A stretch of DNA of 58,046 bases from Planctomycetota bacterium (GCA_016795285.1 JAEUIC010000006.1:1-58046); one strand, 5' to 3'. Counted from the stretch's first letter, positions 46,894-57,378 are shown. The notes: generated by a model from the letters alone, not told the origin. Numbers and translations are program-made.

Positions 46894-49514
46894 ATGGCAA
46901 GCGGCCGGCGCGCCCCCCTCGCCGCGGCGCGCGCCGCGCGGGCGGCCTCGTCCCCGCCGCGCTGCTGCGCGAGCTGCGCGCGGCGACCGGCGCCGACGTC
47001 GTCACGCTCTACCTCTCGAACCCGGCCGCGCCGCACGATCGCGCGAGCTACGTGCTGCTCGGCGAGTCGGGCGCGAGCGCGGCGTTCCGGCCCTACCTGC
47101 ACGGACCGCTGCGTCCCGGCTCGGTGGCGCGTTTCTCGGCGCACGACAAGAAGAAGGTGCTGAAGGTCGCCGACGCTGCGGCCCATCCCGCCTTCGGCCC
47201 GAGCGCCTTCCGTCGTCACCACGCGATCCGCTCGTTGGCGCGCCTCTCGGTCCGCCTGCCGACCGTGCCGCTCGCGCCGCCCGCCGCCGAGCCGCCGCCG
47301 CTGCCCGGCGTGATCCCGCCCTTCCTCGAGCTCTTCCTCAGCTACCGCACGCCGCGCCGCGACGCTGCGCTCGCCGCAGCCTGCGCCGCGGCGAAGCAGC
47401 TGCTGCTCGACGGCGCGCCGAAGCTGCTCGAGGAGGCGGAGCTGCGCCTGCTGATCGATCCGCGCGAGGTCGCGGTGCGCCACCGCAAGCTGCAGCGCAT
47501 CGCCGATCGCTTCCACGACGAGGCGCGCGGCGCCATCGATTCGGCGGCTGCCGCCGACGCGGTGAAGCGCAGCGTCGAGGGGTGCCTGCGGGCGCTCGCT
47601 CGTTTCGTCGCCGCGGAACTGCTGCCGCCGCGCGCCGGCCTGCAGCGCCTCTCCTTCTGGCTGCTCGACGCCTGGAGCGGGCGGCCGCGCGACTGCGAGC
47701 CGCTGGCGCTGCACGCCCATCCCGAGGAGCGCGAGCCATCGACCGCGGTGCCGCCCGCCGCGCCGTTGCGCGCGCCGTTCGAGCGCGGCGCGCTCCGCTT
47801 CGTCGGCGCCACCGGCCGCAGCGTCGTGGTCGAGCGGCTCGCCGGCGCGGCGCCCGCGTGGCGCGCGCTGCACGCCGAGGTGCCCGTCGACCACGCTGCG
47901 CTCACCGTGCCGCTCTTCTCCGGCGCTCGTCCCTTCGCGCTGCTCCACGTCGACGCGGCGAACGGCGCCGCGCTGCTGCGCCGCGTGCGCCGCCTCTGGC
48001 AGGTGATCCCGTCGCTCGAGTCGCTGCTGCGCGACGTGCGCGAGCGGCAGTCGCAGCTGCGCGACCACGAAGCGCGCGTGCTCCTCTCCGCGTTCGCGGC
48101 GACCCGCTTCCGCCCGAAGCACGAGGCGATGCGCGAGCGGCTGCGCCAGACGGTGAACCGCCTCGGCGTGACCGCCTGCTCGATGACGCGCCTCGCGGAA
48201 GGGGGCCCCGCCGAGCACTGGACCAGCGCGCTGCCGCAGGCCGATGCGCCCGACCTGCTGGCGGCGCCGGCGGTGCAGCGGCTGCTGGCGCAGCTCGCCG
48301 GGCAGCTCGCCGAAGCGGGGGGCAGCAGCGGCGCGACGGCGGCCGAGCGGCCGCTCGCCGTGTCGCTCTCGGTCTCGCTCGGCGCCGCGCGCGGCGGCGC
48401 GCCGCAGCTCCACGCGCTCTTCGCCTATTGGCGCGGCGGGGCGCAGGGGGCCGATGGCGCCGCGCCGCGCCTGCAGCGCAGCTCGTTCGCGGCCACCACG
48501 CCGGTCGCCGCGACGGCGCGCGCGCTGATCGGGGAGCTCGCGCGCGCGCTGCCGGCCGACGGCGCGGGCGAGCTGGTCGTGGTGCCGAACTACACGCGCA
48601 CGCGCAAGGCGACCGGACGGCGCGCGGTCGGCTCGCTGCTGGTGCTGTGGAGCGCCGCGCGCGAGCCGCAGGCGTCGCGGCCGTGGCTCCTCACCGCGGT
48701 CGCCGTGGCCCACGCGCTGGGGCTCGCGCTCTTCACGGTCGAGTCGATCGAGAACCAGGCGAACCTGCTGGCGTGGGCGACTGCGGGCGTCGGCTCGATC
48801 CACGACGTGGTCGGCGCGCTCGGCCGCTCGGTCGAGCTGATCCGCGCGGGCGGCGGCTCGCCCGGCGAACTCGAGCTGGCCGCCGACACGCTCGAGGGGA
48901 TCCGCGACCAGATGGCGCTGCTCGACGGGTTGGCGCGTGGCGAGCCGCTCGCGCCGCTGGCCGCCGAGTCGACCCGCTTCGACGAGTTCATGGCGAGCGT
49001 CGTCAAGCGCGCGATCCTGATCTCGGGCAACCATCCCGACGACGTGCAGCAGCAGATCGAGCGGGCGGCGCGGCCGGTCGCGGTGGGGCGGCATCTCCGC
49101 TCGCGCGTCGCCGGTGCGCTGACCAACGCGATCGCCAACGCGCTCAAGTACGGCGGCGCGGGGGCGCCGGCGGTGCGCGCCGCGCTCGGCGCCGACGACG
49201 TGGTCACGGTCGTGATCACCAACCGCAGCTTCGCGCGCACCAGCGTCGAGTCGCTGCGCGCGGCGCGCGACATCGCGGGGCAGGTGCGCGAGGGCGATGC
49301 GGCCGAGGTGCTGATGCGCCTGCTCGACGCGAGTCGCGGCAAGCCGACACTGCGCGGCGTCGGGACGTGGCTCACCACGCGCATCGTGCGCGAGGTGCTG
49401 CACGGCGCCTTCGAGCTCGACTACGAGGTCGCGCCGGACGACGCCGAGGTGGTCGACGTGCGCGCCCGCATCCGCTTCCGCTTCGACGGCGAGCCGGTGG
49501 TCGCATCGGATTGA
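46890..49514 (+). CDS. GAF- and histidine-kinase-like sensor protein
   Basis: 874 residues, GTG start overlapping the preceding gene. No transmembrane helix is evident, so it is probably cytoplasmic. The N-terminal part (about 15-120) and a middle part (about 265-400) look GAF-like (LLRELRAATGADVVTLYL, LTVPLFSGARPFALLHVD). Near the C-terminus a DHp-like helix has GSIHDVVGALGRSVELI (His638), then an ATPase-like domain with an N-box (ALTNAIANALKYGG, Asn746/Asn750) and a G2-like GVGTWLTTRIV. The G1 Asp-x-Gly-x-Gly motif is replaced by ITNRSFART, so ATP binding may be altered. Function unknown; with its receiver-like partner it may form an atypical signalling module. Confidence 0.65.
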   Translation: MNGKRPARPPRRGARRAGGLVPAALLRELRAATGADVVTLYLSNPAAPHDRASYVLLGESGASAAFRPYLHGPLRPGSVARFSAHDKKKVLKVADAAAHPAFGPSAFRRHHAIRSLARLSVRLPTVPLAPPAAEPPPLPGVIPPFLELFLSYRTPRRDAALAAACAAAKQLLLDGAPKLLEEAELRLLIDPREVAVRHRKLQRIADRFHDEARGAIDSAAAADAVKRSVEGCLRALARFVAAELLPPRAGLQRLSFWLLDAWSGRPRDCEPLALHAHPEEREPSTAVPPAAPLRAPFERGALRFVGATGRSVVVERLAGAAPAWRALHAEVPVDHAALTVPLFSGARPFALLHVDAANGAALLRRVRRLWQVIPSLESLLRDVRERQSQLRDHEARVLLSAFAATRFRPKHEAMRERLRQTVNRLGVTACSMTRLAEGGPAEHWTSALPQADAPDLLAAPAVQRLLAQLAGQLAEAGGSSGATAAERPLAVSLSVSLGAARGGAPQLHALFAYWRGGAQGADGAAPRLQRSSFAATTPVAATARALIGELARALPADGAGELVVVPNYTRTRKATGRRAVGSLLVLWSAAREPQASRPWLLTAVAVAHALGLALFTVESIENQANLLAWATAGVGSIHDVVGALGRSVELIRAGGGSPGELELAADTLEGIRDQMALLDGLARGEPLAPLAAESTRFDEFMASVVKRAILISGNHPDDVQQQIERAARPVAVGRHLRSRVAGALTNAIANALKYGGAGAPAVRAALGADDVVTVVITNRSFARTSVESLRAARDIAGQVREGDAAEVLMRLLDASRGKPTLRGVGTWLTTRIVREVLHGAFELDYEVAPDDAEVVDVRARIRFRFDGEPVVASD

Positions 49515-49536
49515 CCCGCGAGGGGGCGTCGCGCTG

Positions 49537-50961
49537 TCAGCGCGCGGCGGCGCTGTCGGCCCCGAGTCGGTCGAGGGCCGCGAGGGCCGCGAGCTCGAGC
49601 GGCGCGTCCGCTCCCGCGCGTTCCTCTGCGAGCACGGCTCGAGCGAGGCTCGCAACCGCTTCGCCGTGCGGGAAGCCGGCTCGATAGGCGCGCGGGCCGG
49701 CGCTCCAGTGGCGGCGCGGATGGAGCGGGACGGCGTGCAGCGCGCGCAGCTGCCAGCGGCGCGCATCCTCGCGGCGCGGCGCCGCGCGCGCGAACTCGCC
49801 GGCGAGCGCGACGTAGAGATCGGCGAGCTCCGCCTCGAGCGGCGGCGGGAAGGGGGCGCGCGCCTCCTCGGCGGCGAGCCACGCGGCGATCGAGAGAGCG
49901 GCTTCGAGCGCTGCATCAATCGTCGCATCGGCCGCCGCGGCCTCGGCGAGTCGGCGGGCGAACTCGCCGCGCAACGCATCGCGGCGCGGCTCGAGGTCGC
50001 GCAGCGCCGTGGGCGGGCTCTCGCTCGGCAGCACGGTCGGGTCGGGGCGCCACGCACCGTCGAGCGCGGCAGCGAAGAAGCGGGCGTAATCCTGCTCGTA
50101 GCGGCCCGCATGCTGCAGCAGGCCGTGCGGTGCGTGGCCGGTCGCCGCCATCACCCAGAGCTGCGCGCGGCCGTCGGTGGCCGCGAAGGCGCGTTCCGTC
50201 GCCGTGCGATCGACCGCCGCCTCGAGCTCGCCGGTGATCAGCAGCAGCGGCTTGCCGGCGGCGGCAGCGCGCGCGGCGTTCGCGTCGGGCTCGCAGTCGT
50301 CCGGCAGCGCGAACCACTCGACCAGCGTCGTGCCGAGCCAGCGACTGAAGGCGCCGCGCCCCTCGCGGGCCAGCGCGGCATCGACGTTCTCGCGCGGGCT
50401 CGCCGCATCCTCGACGGCCGCGCAGGCGATGCGGTCGTCGTGTGCCGCCAAATGGAGCGCGACGATCGCGCCGAGCGAGATGCCGAGCGCGCCGATCTTC
50501 CGCGCGTCGACCTCGGGCCGCGCCACCAGCCAATCGAGCGCGCGGCGCGCATCGGGCAGCAGCGTCGAGACGAGCGCTTCGCCCTCGCTCTGCCCGTAGC
50601 CGGCGTAGTCCCAGACCAAGACGTTCAACGACGCGGCGTGGAGCAGCTCCCAGTAGGGGAAGTAGTAGGTGAGGTTGGCGGCGCTGCCGTGGCAGAGCAG
50701 CACGGTGCGGCCGCGCGCGTCGGGATGGGGGAGGAAGAGGGCGTGGCGGCGCGTGCCGTCGGCGCCGTTGAACCAGACCTCCTCGCAGGCGAGCCCCGTC
50801 TCGTCGGGCCGCGCGACGACGTCGCGGCGCGGCAGCAGGAACTGGCGCGACAGCTCGCGCTCGAGCGAGCTGCAGCCGGTGGCGAGCAGTGCCAGCAGGG
50901 CAAGCAGCGGCAGGAGCGTCAGCGTGGGGAGCGGCGAGCGCCGCGTCGGTTCGATCCTCAT
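49537..50961 (-). CDS. Alpha/beta-hydrolase lipoprotein
   Basis: 474 residues from an ATG with GGAGG eight bases upstream. It has a signal peptide with lipobox (LLATGC). The hydrolase core includes VLLCHGSAANLTYYFPYWEL (oxyanion-type HG), the nucleophile elbow GISLG, and a C-terminal GHAPHG as the His region, with an Asp/Glu in LLLITGELEAAVD. The last 150 residues are Ala/Glu/Arg-rich helices without similarity I recognise. Possible esterase or peptidase; substrate unknown. It ends convergent to the sensor-like gene and is divergent from the porin. Confidence 0.75.
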   Translation of the reverse strand: MRIEPTRRSPLPTLTLLPLLALLALLATGCSSLERELSRQFLLPRRDVVARPDETGLACEEVWFNGADGTRRHALFLPHPDARGRTVLLCHGSAANLTYYFPYWELLHAASLNVLVWDYAGYGQSEGEALVSTLLPDARRALDWLVARPEVDARKIGALGISLGAIVALHLAAHDDRIACAAVEDAASPRENVDAALAREGRGAFSRWLGTTLVEWFALPDDCEPDANAARAAAAGKPLLLITGELEAAVDRTATERAFAATDGRAQLWVMAATGHAPHGLLQHAGRYEQDYARFFAAALDGAWRPDPTVLPSESPPTALRDLEPRRDALRGEFARRLAEAAAADATIDAALEAALSIAAWLAAEEARAPFPPPLEAELADLYVALAGEFARAAPRREDARRWQLRALHAVPLHPRRHWSAGPRAYRAGFPHGEAVASLARAVLAEERAGADAPLELAALAALDRLGADSAAAR

Positions 50962-51024
50962 CGGGACGCCTCCATCGCCGCGCCACCGTACGCGATCACG
51001 GCCGATCCGTGCCCGGCCGCGGCG

Positions 51025-51044
51025 CACCATGGCTCGTCACGGCG
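51025..51044 (+). promoter_or_regulatory. Imperfect activator-site candidate upstream of the porin promoter
   Basis: CACCATGG-CTCG-TCACGGCG matches the palindrome CGCCGTGA-N4-TCACGGCG seen before the ABC operon; the right half is identical, the left half matches in five of eight positions. Its centre is about 41 bases upstream of the GG of the -24 box. Proposed as an enhancer-binding-protein site by comparison with 52456-52493. Confidence 0.35.
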
Positions 51045-51073
51045 GCGCGCGCTCCCGCCCCAGGGCAAGGCAG

Positions 51074-51089
51074 CGGCCCACCGCTTGCC
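51074..51089 (+). promoter_or_regulatory. Sigma-54-like -24/-12 promoter for the porin gene
   Basis: CGGCCCA-CCGC-TTGCC has the GG and GC dinucleotides exactly ten bases apart, as required by sigma-54 (consensus TGGCACG-N4-TTGCW), with GGC and TTGC intact. The predicted start of transcription is near 51100, leaving a leader of about 32-47 bases. In GC-rich DNA this spacing arises by chance fairly often; the support is a second such element before the ABC operon and the nearby sigma-54 activator gene. Confidence 0.42.
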
Positions 51090-51146
51090 AACGTCCGCTC
51101 CCGTCGCACCGCCGGCATCCGCCGCGGGCCCATGGAGATCGCCCCG

Positions 51147-52442
51147 ATGATCCTGTCCGCCCCCCTCGCCCTTCCCTCACTCCTCCTCCCGTCGCTGCTT
51201 GGCGCTCCGGCACCGCAGCAGGCGAGCCAGCTCTTCGTCGACAGCGTCGACGCGCGCCTCACCGCGCTCGAGAAGCAGCTCGAAGCAGCGCGCAAGCCGG
51301 AGGCGCTGCAGTGGTCGTTCAAGGATGGCCTGCGCTTCGAGAGCGCCGACAAGGCGTTCCAGCTGAAGCTCGGCGGCCGCATGCAGCTCGACACCTTCTT
51401 CGGCAAGAGCGACGACGACTTCGAGTCGACCACCGGCAAGACGCTCGAGGATGGCTCGCAGATGCGCCGCGCGCGCCTCGCGCTGGCGGGCACGATCTAC
51501 GAGAAGGTCGACTTCAAGTGGGAGTTCGACTGGGCGGACAAGGACGGCAAGAGCAAGATCATCGACGTCTACGCCGGCTTGAACGGCCCGGGCGCGATCC
51601 CCTCCGTGCGCGCCGGCCATTTCCGCGAGCCCTTCTTCCTCGAGATGCTCTCGAGCAGCAACGACGTCTCGTTCCAGGAACGCAGCCTCCCGCTGGCGCT
51701 CGTCCCGCAGCGCAACATCGGCCTCCAGCTGTTCGACTCGCTCTTCACCGATCGCTTCACCTATGCGGTCGGCGTCTTCCGCGACACGACCGACCAGGGG
51801 CTCGGGCAGGAGGATGGGCGCTACGCCGTCACCGCGCGCCTGACCGGGCTGCCGTGGTTCCAGGACGACAGCCACCTGCTGCACGTCGGCGTCGCCGCCA
51901 GCCGGCGCAGCCCGCCCGCCGACACGGTCGCCTACAAGTCGCGCCCCGAGGCGAACCTCGCCCCCGACGTGGTCGACACCGGCAACATCACCGACGCCGA
52001 TGACGTGACGCTGCTCGGACTCGAGACGGCGCTGCTCTTTGGCCCCTTCTCGCTGCAGGGCGAGTGGGTCGAGTCGCGCGTCGATTCGGCCGCGAAGGGC
52101 GACCCGAAGTTCTCCGGCCTCTACGCGACCGCCACCTGGACGTGGACCGGCGAGCCGCGCCGCTACCGCAAGAGCGAGGCGACGCTCCAGTCGCCGCGGC
52201 CGACGACGAACGTCGGGCAGGGCGGCTACGGGGCGTGGGAGTCGGCGCTGCGCTGGTCGACGCTCGACCTCGAGGATGGCGGCGTCGCGGGCGGCGAGGT
52301 GACCGACCTCACGCTCGGCCTCAACTGGTACCTGAACCCGGTGACCCGCATCACCTGGAACCTGATCCGCTCGTCGCTCGATCGCGCGCCCGACGATGGC
52401 ACGGCCGAGATCTTCGAGATGCGGATCCAGCTGGCCTTCTGA
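51147..52442 (+). CDS. Phosphate-selective-porin-like (OprO/OprP) outer-membrane protein
   Basis: 431 residues from an ATG with GGAG nine bases upstream; an ATG at 51132 is in frame but lacks a ribosome site. A hydrophobic signal is followed by a short coiled coil (SVDARLTALEKQLEAARK), then barrel strands: FQLKLGGRMQLDTFFG, MRRARLALAGTIYEKVDFKWEFD, AGHFREPFFLE, TWTWTGEPRRYRKS and a last strand EMRIQLAF ending in Phe. These match the OprO/OprP porin family, which admit anions such as phosphate. Co-regulation with the downstream ABC importer suggests it supplies that transporter's substrate to the periplasm. Confidence 0.85.
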   Translation: MILSAPLALPSLLLPSLLGAPAPQQASQLFVDSVDARLTALEKQLEAARKPEALQWSFKDGLRFESADKAFQLKLGGRMQLDTFFGKSDDDFESTTGKTLEDGSQMRRARLALAGTIYEKVDFKWEFDWADKDGKSKIIDVYAGLNGPGAIPSVRAGHFREPFFLEMLSSSNDVSFQERSLPLALVPQRNIGLQLFDSLFTDRFTYAVGVFRDTTDQGLGQEDGRYAVTARLTGLPWFQDDSHLLHVGVAASRRSPPADTVAYKSRPEANLAPDVVDTGNITDADDVTLLGLETALLFGPFSLQGEWVESRVDSAAKGDPKFSGLYATATWTWTGEPRRYRKSEATLQSPRPTTNVGQGGYGAWESALRWSTLDLEDGGVAGGEVTDLTLGLNWYLNPVTRITWNLIRSSLDRAPDDGTAEIFEMRIQLAF

Positions 52443-52455
52443 TTCGCGACCGGCT

Positions 52456-52493
52456 CGCCGTGACCCATCACGGCGAGCCGTGACGCCTCACGG
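52456..52493 (+). promoter_or_regulatory. Tandem palindromic activator/operator sites
   Basis: Two copies of CCGTGA-N4-TCACGG lie in tandem: 52458-52473 (spacer CCCA) and 52478-52493 (spacer CGCC). Their centres are exactly 20 bp apart, two turns of DNA, so dimers would bind on one face. The first is part of a 13-bp perfect stem (CGGCTCGCCGTGA/TCACGGCGAGCCG, 52451-52480), which could also act as a terminator after the porin gene, though no T tract follows. A further GC-rich hairpin (52494-52520) adjoins. The sites sit about 100-125 bases upstream of the -24 box, a usual enhancer distance. Confidence 0.6.
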
Positions 52494-52589
52494 GCGCCGG
52501 CCACGGCCGCGGCCGGCGCTGCGCCTCGAACGCGAAACGAACGCCCGTCGCGAGCCGTCGCTCCCGGGCCGCCTCCTCATCGCGCCGCA

Positions 52590-52605
52590 AGGCATGGCCG
52601 TTGCC
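52590..52605 (+). promoter_or_regulatory. Sigma-54-like -24/-12 promoter for the ABC operon
   Basis: AGGCATG-GCCG-TTGCC matches TGGCACG-N4-TTGCW at nine of twelve defined positions, with GG and GC exactly ten bases apart. Transcription would begin near 52616, and the substrate-binding-protein ATG is at 52643 with AAGGA in between. The downstream TTGCCAAGCG is similar to TTGCCAACG at the porin promoter. Confidence 0.5.
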
Positions 52606-52642
52606 AAGCGACTCGCCTCCCACCGCTCGAAGGATCCTCACC

Positions 52643-53710
52643 ATGCGCCGTTCCCTCTTCCTCTCCCGTCTCGCCCTCCTCGCGCTCGGCGGCCTCGGCC
52701 TCGGCAGCGGCCTCTTCGCGCTGCGCGCCGGTCCGTCCGCGCCGCCGCCCGCTCCGCGCGCCGAGGACGAGGTCCGCTTCGGCTACTTCCCGAACGTCAC
52801 CCACGCGCCCGGCATCGTCGCCCTCGAGAAGGGGCTGATCGCCACGTCGCTCGGCGGCGGCGTGAAGCTGACCACCGCGACCTTCAACGCCGGTCCCGCC
52901 GCGGTCGAAGCGCTCTTCTCGGGCGCGCTCGACGTCACCTACATCGGGCCGAACCCGGCCATCAACGCCTTCGTGAAGAGCAAGGGGACGGCGGTGCGCG
53001 TCATCGCCGGCTCGACGTCGGGCGGCGCCTTCCTCGTCGTCGACCCGTCGATCGCGTCGGCGGCCGACCTGAAGGGGAAGAAGCTCGCCACGCCGCAGCT
53101 CGGCAACACGCAGGACGTCGCGCTGCGCGCCTGGCTGAAGCAGCAGGGCTACAAGATCGACCTGCGCGGCGCGAGCGACGTGCAGATCCTCCCGCAGGAG
53201 AACGGCCAGACGCTCGACGCCTTCAAGAACCGCCAGATCGCCGGCGCCTGGGTGCCCGAGCCGTGGGCGAGCCGCCTGATCCTCGAGGGCGGCGGCAAGG
53301 TGCTGGTCGACGAGCGCGAGCTCTGGCCCGACCGCGCCTACGTGACGACCCACCTGCTGGTGAGCAGCGACTTCCTCGCCAAGCGTCCCGACCAGGTCAA
53401 GAAGATCCTGCAGGCGCACGTCGAGGCGCAGGCGTGGATCGCCCGCCACTCGGACGACGCGAAGAAGGTGGTGAACGACGCCATCGCGCGCATCACCGGC
53501 AAGCGGATCGACGAGAAGCTGCTCACCGCCGCGTGGGCGAACCTCACCTTCACCAACGACCCGATCGCCGCCTCGCTGAAGAAGTCGGCGCAGGACGCGG
53601 TCGACGTCGGCCTGCTCGACCTCGCCGGCATCGACGTCTCCGGCATCTACGACCTGAAGCTCCTGAACGAGGTGCTCGCGGAGCGTGGCCAGCCCACGAT
53701 CAAGCCGTGA
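52643..53710 (+). CDS. ABC transporter substrate-binding protein (nitrate/sulfonate/taurine type)
   Basis: 355 residues. A twin-Arg-like basic N-terminus and hydrophobic helix (MRRSLFLSRLALLALGGL) form an export signal; the mature protein has the SsuA/TauA/NrtA-like fold: VRFGYFPNVTHAPGIVALEKG, VEALFSGALDVTYIGPNPAINAF, GSTSGGAFLVVDPS, LKGKKLATPQLGNTQDVALRAWL and GAWVPEPWASRLI. Such proteins bind sulfonates, taurine, nitrate, bicarbonate or thiamine precursors; the sequence does not settle which. The stop overlaps the ATPase gene start (GTGA), so it is co-translated with the transporter. Confidence 0.9.
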   Translation: MRRSLFLSRLALLALGGLGLGSGLFALRAGPSAPPPAPRAEDEVRFGYFPNVTHAPGIVALEKGLIATSLGGGVKLTTATFNAGPAAVEALFSGALDVTYIGPNPAINAFVKSKGTAVRVIAGSTSGGAFLVVDPSIASAADLKGKKLATPQLGNTQDVALRAWLKQQGYKIDLRGASDVQILPQENGQTLDAFKNRQIAGAWVPEPWASRLILEGGGKVLVDERELWPDRAYVTTHLLVSSDFLAKRPDQVKKILQAHVEAQAWIARHSDDAKKVVNDAIARITGKRIDEKLLTAAWANLTFTNDPIAASLKKSAQDAVDVGLLDLAGIDVSGIYDLKLLNEVLAERGQPTIKP

Positions 53711-54510
53711 GCGGGCGGCTGGTCGTGGAGGACCCGCAGTCGGTGGCGATCGCGGTGCGCGGCGTCTCGAAGGTGCACGGCCACGGGCCCGCGGCGGTGC
53801 TGGCGCTCGATCGCATCGACTTCGAGGTGCAGCGCGGCGAGTTCGTCTGCATCGTCGGCGCGTCGGGCTGCGGCAAGTCGTCGCTGCTCCACCTGATCGC
53901 CGGCCTCGACCAGCCCACCTCGGGGCAGATCGGCGTCACCGGCGGCGCTACCTCGTTGATGTTCCAGGACCCGGCGCTCTTCCCGTGGCTCTCGGTCGAG
54001 GAGAACGTCGCCTTCCCGCTCGAGCTGCGCGGCGTCGCCAAGGCCGAGCGCAAGAGCAAGGTGGCGGAGCTGCTCGCGCTCGTCCACCTCGAGGCGTTCG
54101 CGCGCCGCCAGCCGCACGAGCTGTCGGGCGGCATGCGGCAGCGCGTGGCGCTGGCGCGCGCGCTGGCCAACGCCTCGCACGTGCTGCTGATGGACGAGCC
54201 GTTCGCCGCGCTCGACGCGATGATGCGCGACAAGCTGCACGAGGACCTCGAGCGCATCGTCGCCGCGACCGGCCTCACCGTCCTCTTCGTCACCCACAAC
54301 GTGCGCGAGGCGGTGCGCCTCGGCGATCGCGTGCTGCTCTTCTCGAGCCGCCCCGGCCGCCTCGCCGCGCAGTGGGACGTCGCCATCCCGCATCCGCGCC
54401 GCATCGAGAGCCGCGAGGTCTCCGAGCTCGCGGCCCTGGTCACCGATCGCCTCCGCTCCTCCTCCGCGAGCTCCCCTCATGCCCCCGCTCCAGAAGCCGC
54501 TGTTTCCTGA
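53707..54510 (+). CDS. ABC transporter ATP-binding protein (SsuB/TauB type)
   Basis: 267 residues from a GTG overlapping the previous stop. Walker A GASGCGKSS, Q-loop FQDPALFPW, signature LSGGMRQR, Walker B VLLMDEP and the switch VTHN are all present, so it is a functional ABC ATPase of the nitrate/sulfonate/taurine group. It energises import of the substrate bound by the upstream protein. The 3' end overlaps the permease gene by 32 bases. Confidence 0.95.
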   Translation: MSGRLVVEDPQSVAIAVRGVSKVHGHGPAAVLALDRIDFEVQRGEFVCIVGASGCGKSSLLHLIAGLDQPTSGQIGVTGGATSLMFQDPALFPWLSVEENVAFPLELRGVAKAERKSKVAELLALVHLEAFARRQPHELSGGMRQRVALARALANASHVLLMDEPFAALDAMMRDKLHEDLERIVAATGLTVLFVTHNVREAVRLGDRVLLFSSRPGRLAAQWDVAIPHPRRIESREVSELAALVTDRLRSSSASSPHAPAPEAAVS

Positions 54511-55405
54511 CTCCCCGGTCGCCGACGACGCGGCCGCCGCCGCCGTCGCGCGCGCCGCGGTGGCGCCCGATCTGGCCGACGCCGGTTTCCAACTCGACGG
54601 CGAGCGGCGCCGGCGGTGGTGGCAGCGCACGCTGAAGGCGCTGTCGCCCGGCTTCGGCGGCGTGCTGCTGCTCTTCCTGCTGTGGGAGGCCGTGGTGGCG
54701 TCGGGCTGGCGCCCCGAGTGGGTGCTGCCGTCGCCGACCAAGGTGCTCGGGCGCGTCTGGAACGAGCTCTTCTACGCCGACACCTGGATCGCGCTGCGCA
54801 TCACGATGCAGCGCGCGCTGCTCGGCTACTTGATCGCGCTGGCGGTCGGCGTCGCGCTCGGCCTGGCGATGGTGCGGCTCAAGTGGCTGCGCGGCGCCTT
54901 CGGAGGCTTCACGACCGGGCTGCAGACGATGCCGTCGATCGTCTGGTTCCCCTTCGCGATCCTGCTGTTCCAGCTCGGCGAAGGGGCGATCCTCTTCGTC
55001 GTCGTGCTCGGCGCCGCCCCGTCGATCGCCAACGGCCTGCTCGACGCGGTCGACCAGATCCCGCCGCTGCTGGTGAAGGTGGGGCGGTCGCTCGGCGCGC
55101 GCGGCTTCTCCCTCTACCGCCGCGTGGTGATCCCGGCCGCGCTGCCCGGCTTCGTGAACGGCCTGAAGCAGGGGTGGGCCTTCTCGTGGCGGAGCCTCAT
55201 GGCGGGCGAGCTGCTGGTGATCATCGGCGACCGGCCGTCGGTCGGCACGCGGCTCCACTTCGCGCGCGAACTCGCTGACGCGGAGGGGCTGATGGCGTGG
55301 ATGGTGGTCGTGCTGGCGATCGGCCTGCTGGTCCATGCGCTCGGCTTCGGCCTGGCGGAGCAGCGGATGATGAGCAAGCGCGGCCTGCTCGGTGCGCAGC
55401 GTTGA
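54479..55405 (+). CDS. ABC transporter permease (SsuC/TauC type)
   Basis: 308 residues with about six membrane helices in a BPD-transporter type-1 domain. The EAA-loop that docks on the ATPase is VGRSLGARGFSLYRRVVIPAALPG (given in part). MPSIVWFPFAILLFQLGEGAILFVVVLGAAPSI is typical of the SsuC/TauC/NrtB family. The N-terminal 45 residues are Ala/Asp-rich and unusually long for the family. The start overlaps the ATPase gene by 32 bases; the regulator gene follows after 38 bases. Confidence 0.93.
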   Translation: MPPLQKPLFPDSPVADDAAAAAVARAAVAPDLADAGFQLDGERRRRWWQRTLKALSPGFGGVLLLFLLWEAVVASGWRPEWVLPSPTKVLGRVWNELFYADTWIALRITMQRALLGYLIALAVGVALGLAMVRLKWLRGAFGGFTTGLQTMPSIVWFPFAILLFQLGEGAILFVVVLGAAPSIANGLLDAVDQIPPLLVKVGRSLGARGFSLYRRVVIPAALPGFVNGLKQGWAFSWRSLMAGELLVIIGDRPSVGTRLHFARELADAEGLMAWMVVVLAIGLLVHALGFGLAEQRMMSKRGLLGAQR

Positions 55406-55443
55406 GCGCGGTCGAGTACCGCGGCGCGCTACCATCGCGCCCC

Positions 55444-57045
<1,602 letters not shown>

Positions 57046-57069
57046 GCGCGACGTCGCGCAGCGTGGCGC

Positions 57070-57378
57070 TCAGCGCGGCGGCGCCGTCGTCCGCTCGAGT
57101 TCGTCGCAGGCGTCCTTCGCCTCCTTGAGGCCGCAGCCGGTCGCTTGGCGGTACGCCTTGATCGCGTCGATCTTGCGGCCGGCGGCGAGCGCCGCGACGA
57201 CCTCGCTCGGCAGCTCGGTCGGCAACTTCGTCGGCGAGCGCGACGCGCCCTCGCGAGCGATCGCTCCGTCGCTGCCTGGCGCCGAGCGGCCGACGATCCG
57301 CAGTACCAGCGTGATCAGCAGCAGCGCGCCCGCGAGGCTCGCCACCATCCCCGCGGTGCCCATCAGCAGCGTCGCCAT
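57070..57378 (-). CDS. Small membrane protein with ribosomal L7/L12 C-terminal-domain-like segment
   Basis: 102 residues. An N-terminal helix (TAGMVASLAGALLLITLVLRIV) is followed by a 30-residue polar linker and then GRKIDAIKAYRQATGCGLKEAKDACDELE (in part), which closely resembles the KIxVIKxVRExTGLGLKEAKxLVD helix pair of the L7/L12 C-terminal domain. It is too short and has the wrong N-terminus to be the ribosomal protein; membrane proteins with this domain occur widely with unknown function. Convergent with the sigma-54 activator and divergent from the epimerase gene. Confidence 0.7.
   Translation of the reverse strand: MATLLMGTAGMVASLAGALLLITLVLRIVGRSAPGSDGAIAREGASRSPTKLPTELPSEVVAALAAGRKIDAIKAYRQATGCGLKEAKDACDELERTTAPPR

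Noticed and set aside
52451..52480. Simple rho-independent terminator for the porin gene
   Set aside because: The 13-bp stem has no T tract on the plus strand, and its core is repeated 20 bp downstream with another spacer, which fits tandem protein sites better. A dual role is not excluded.
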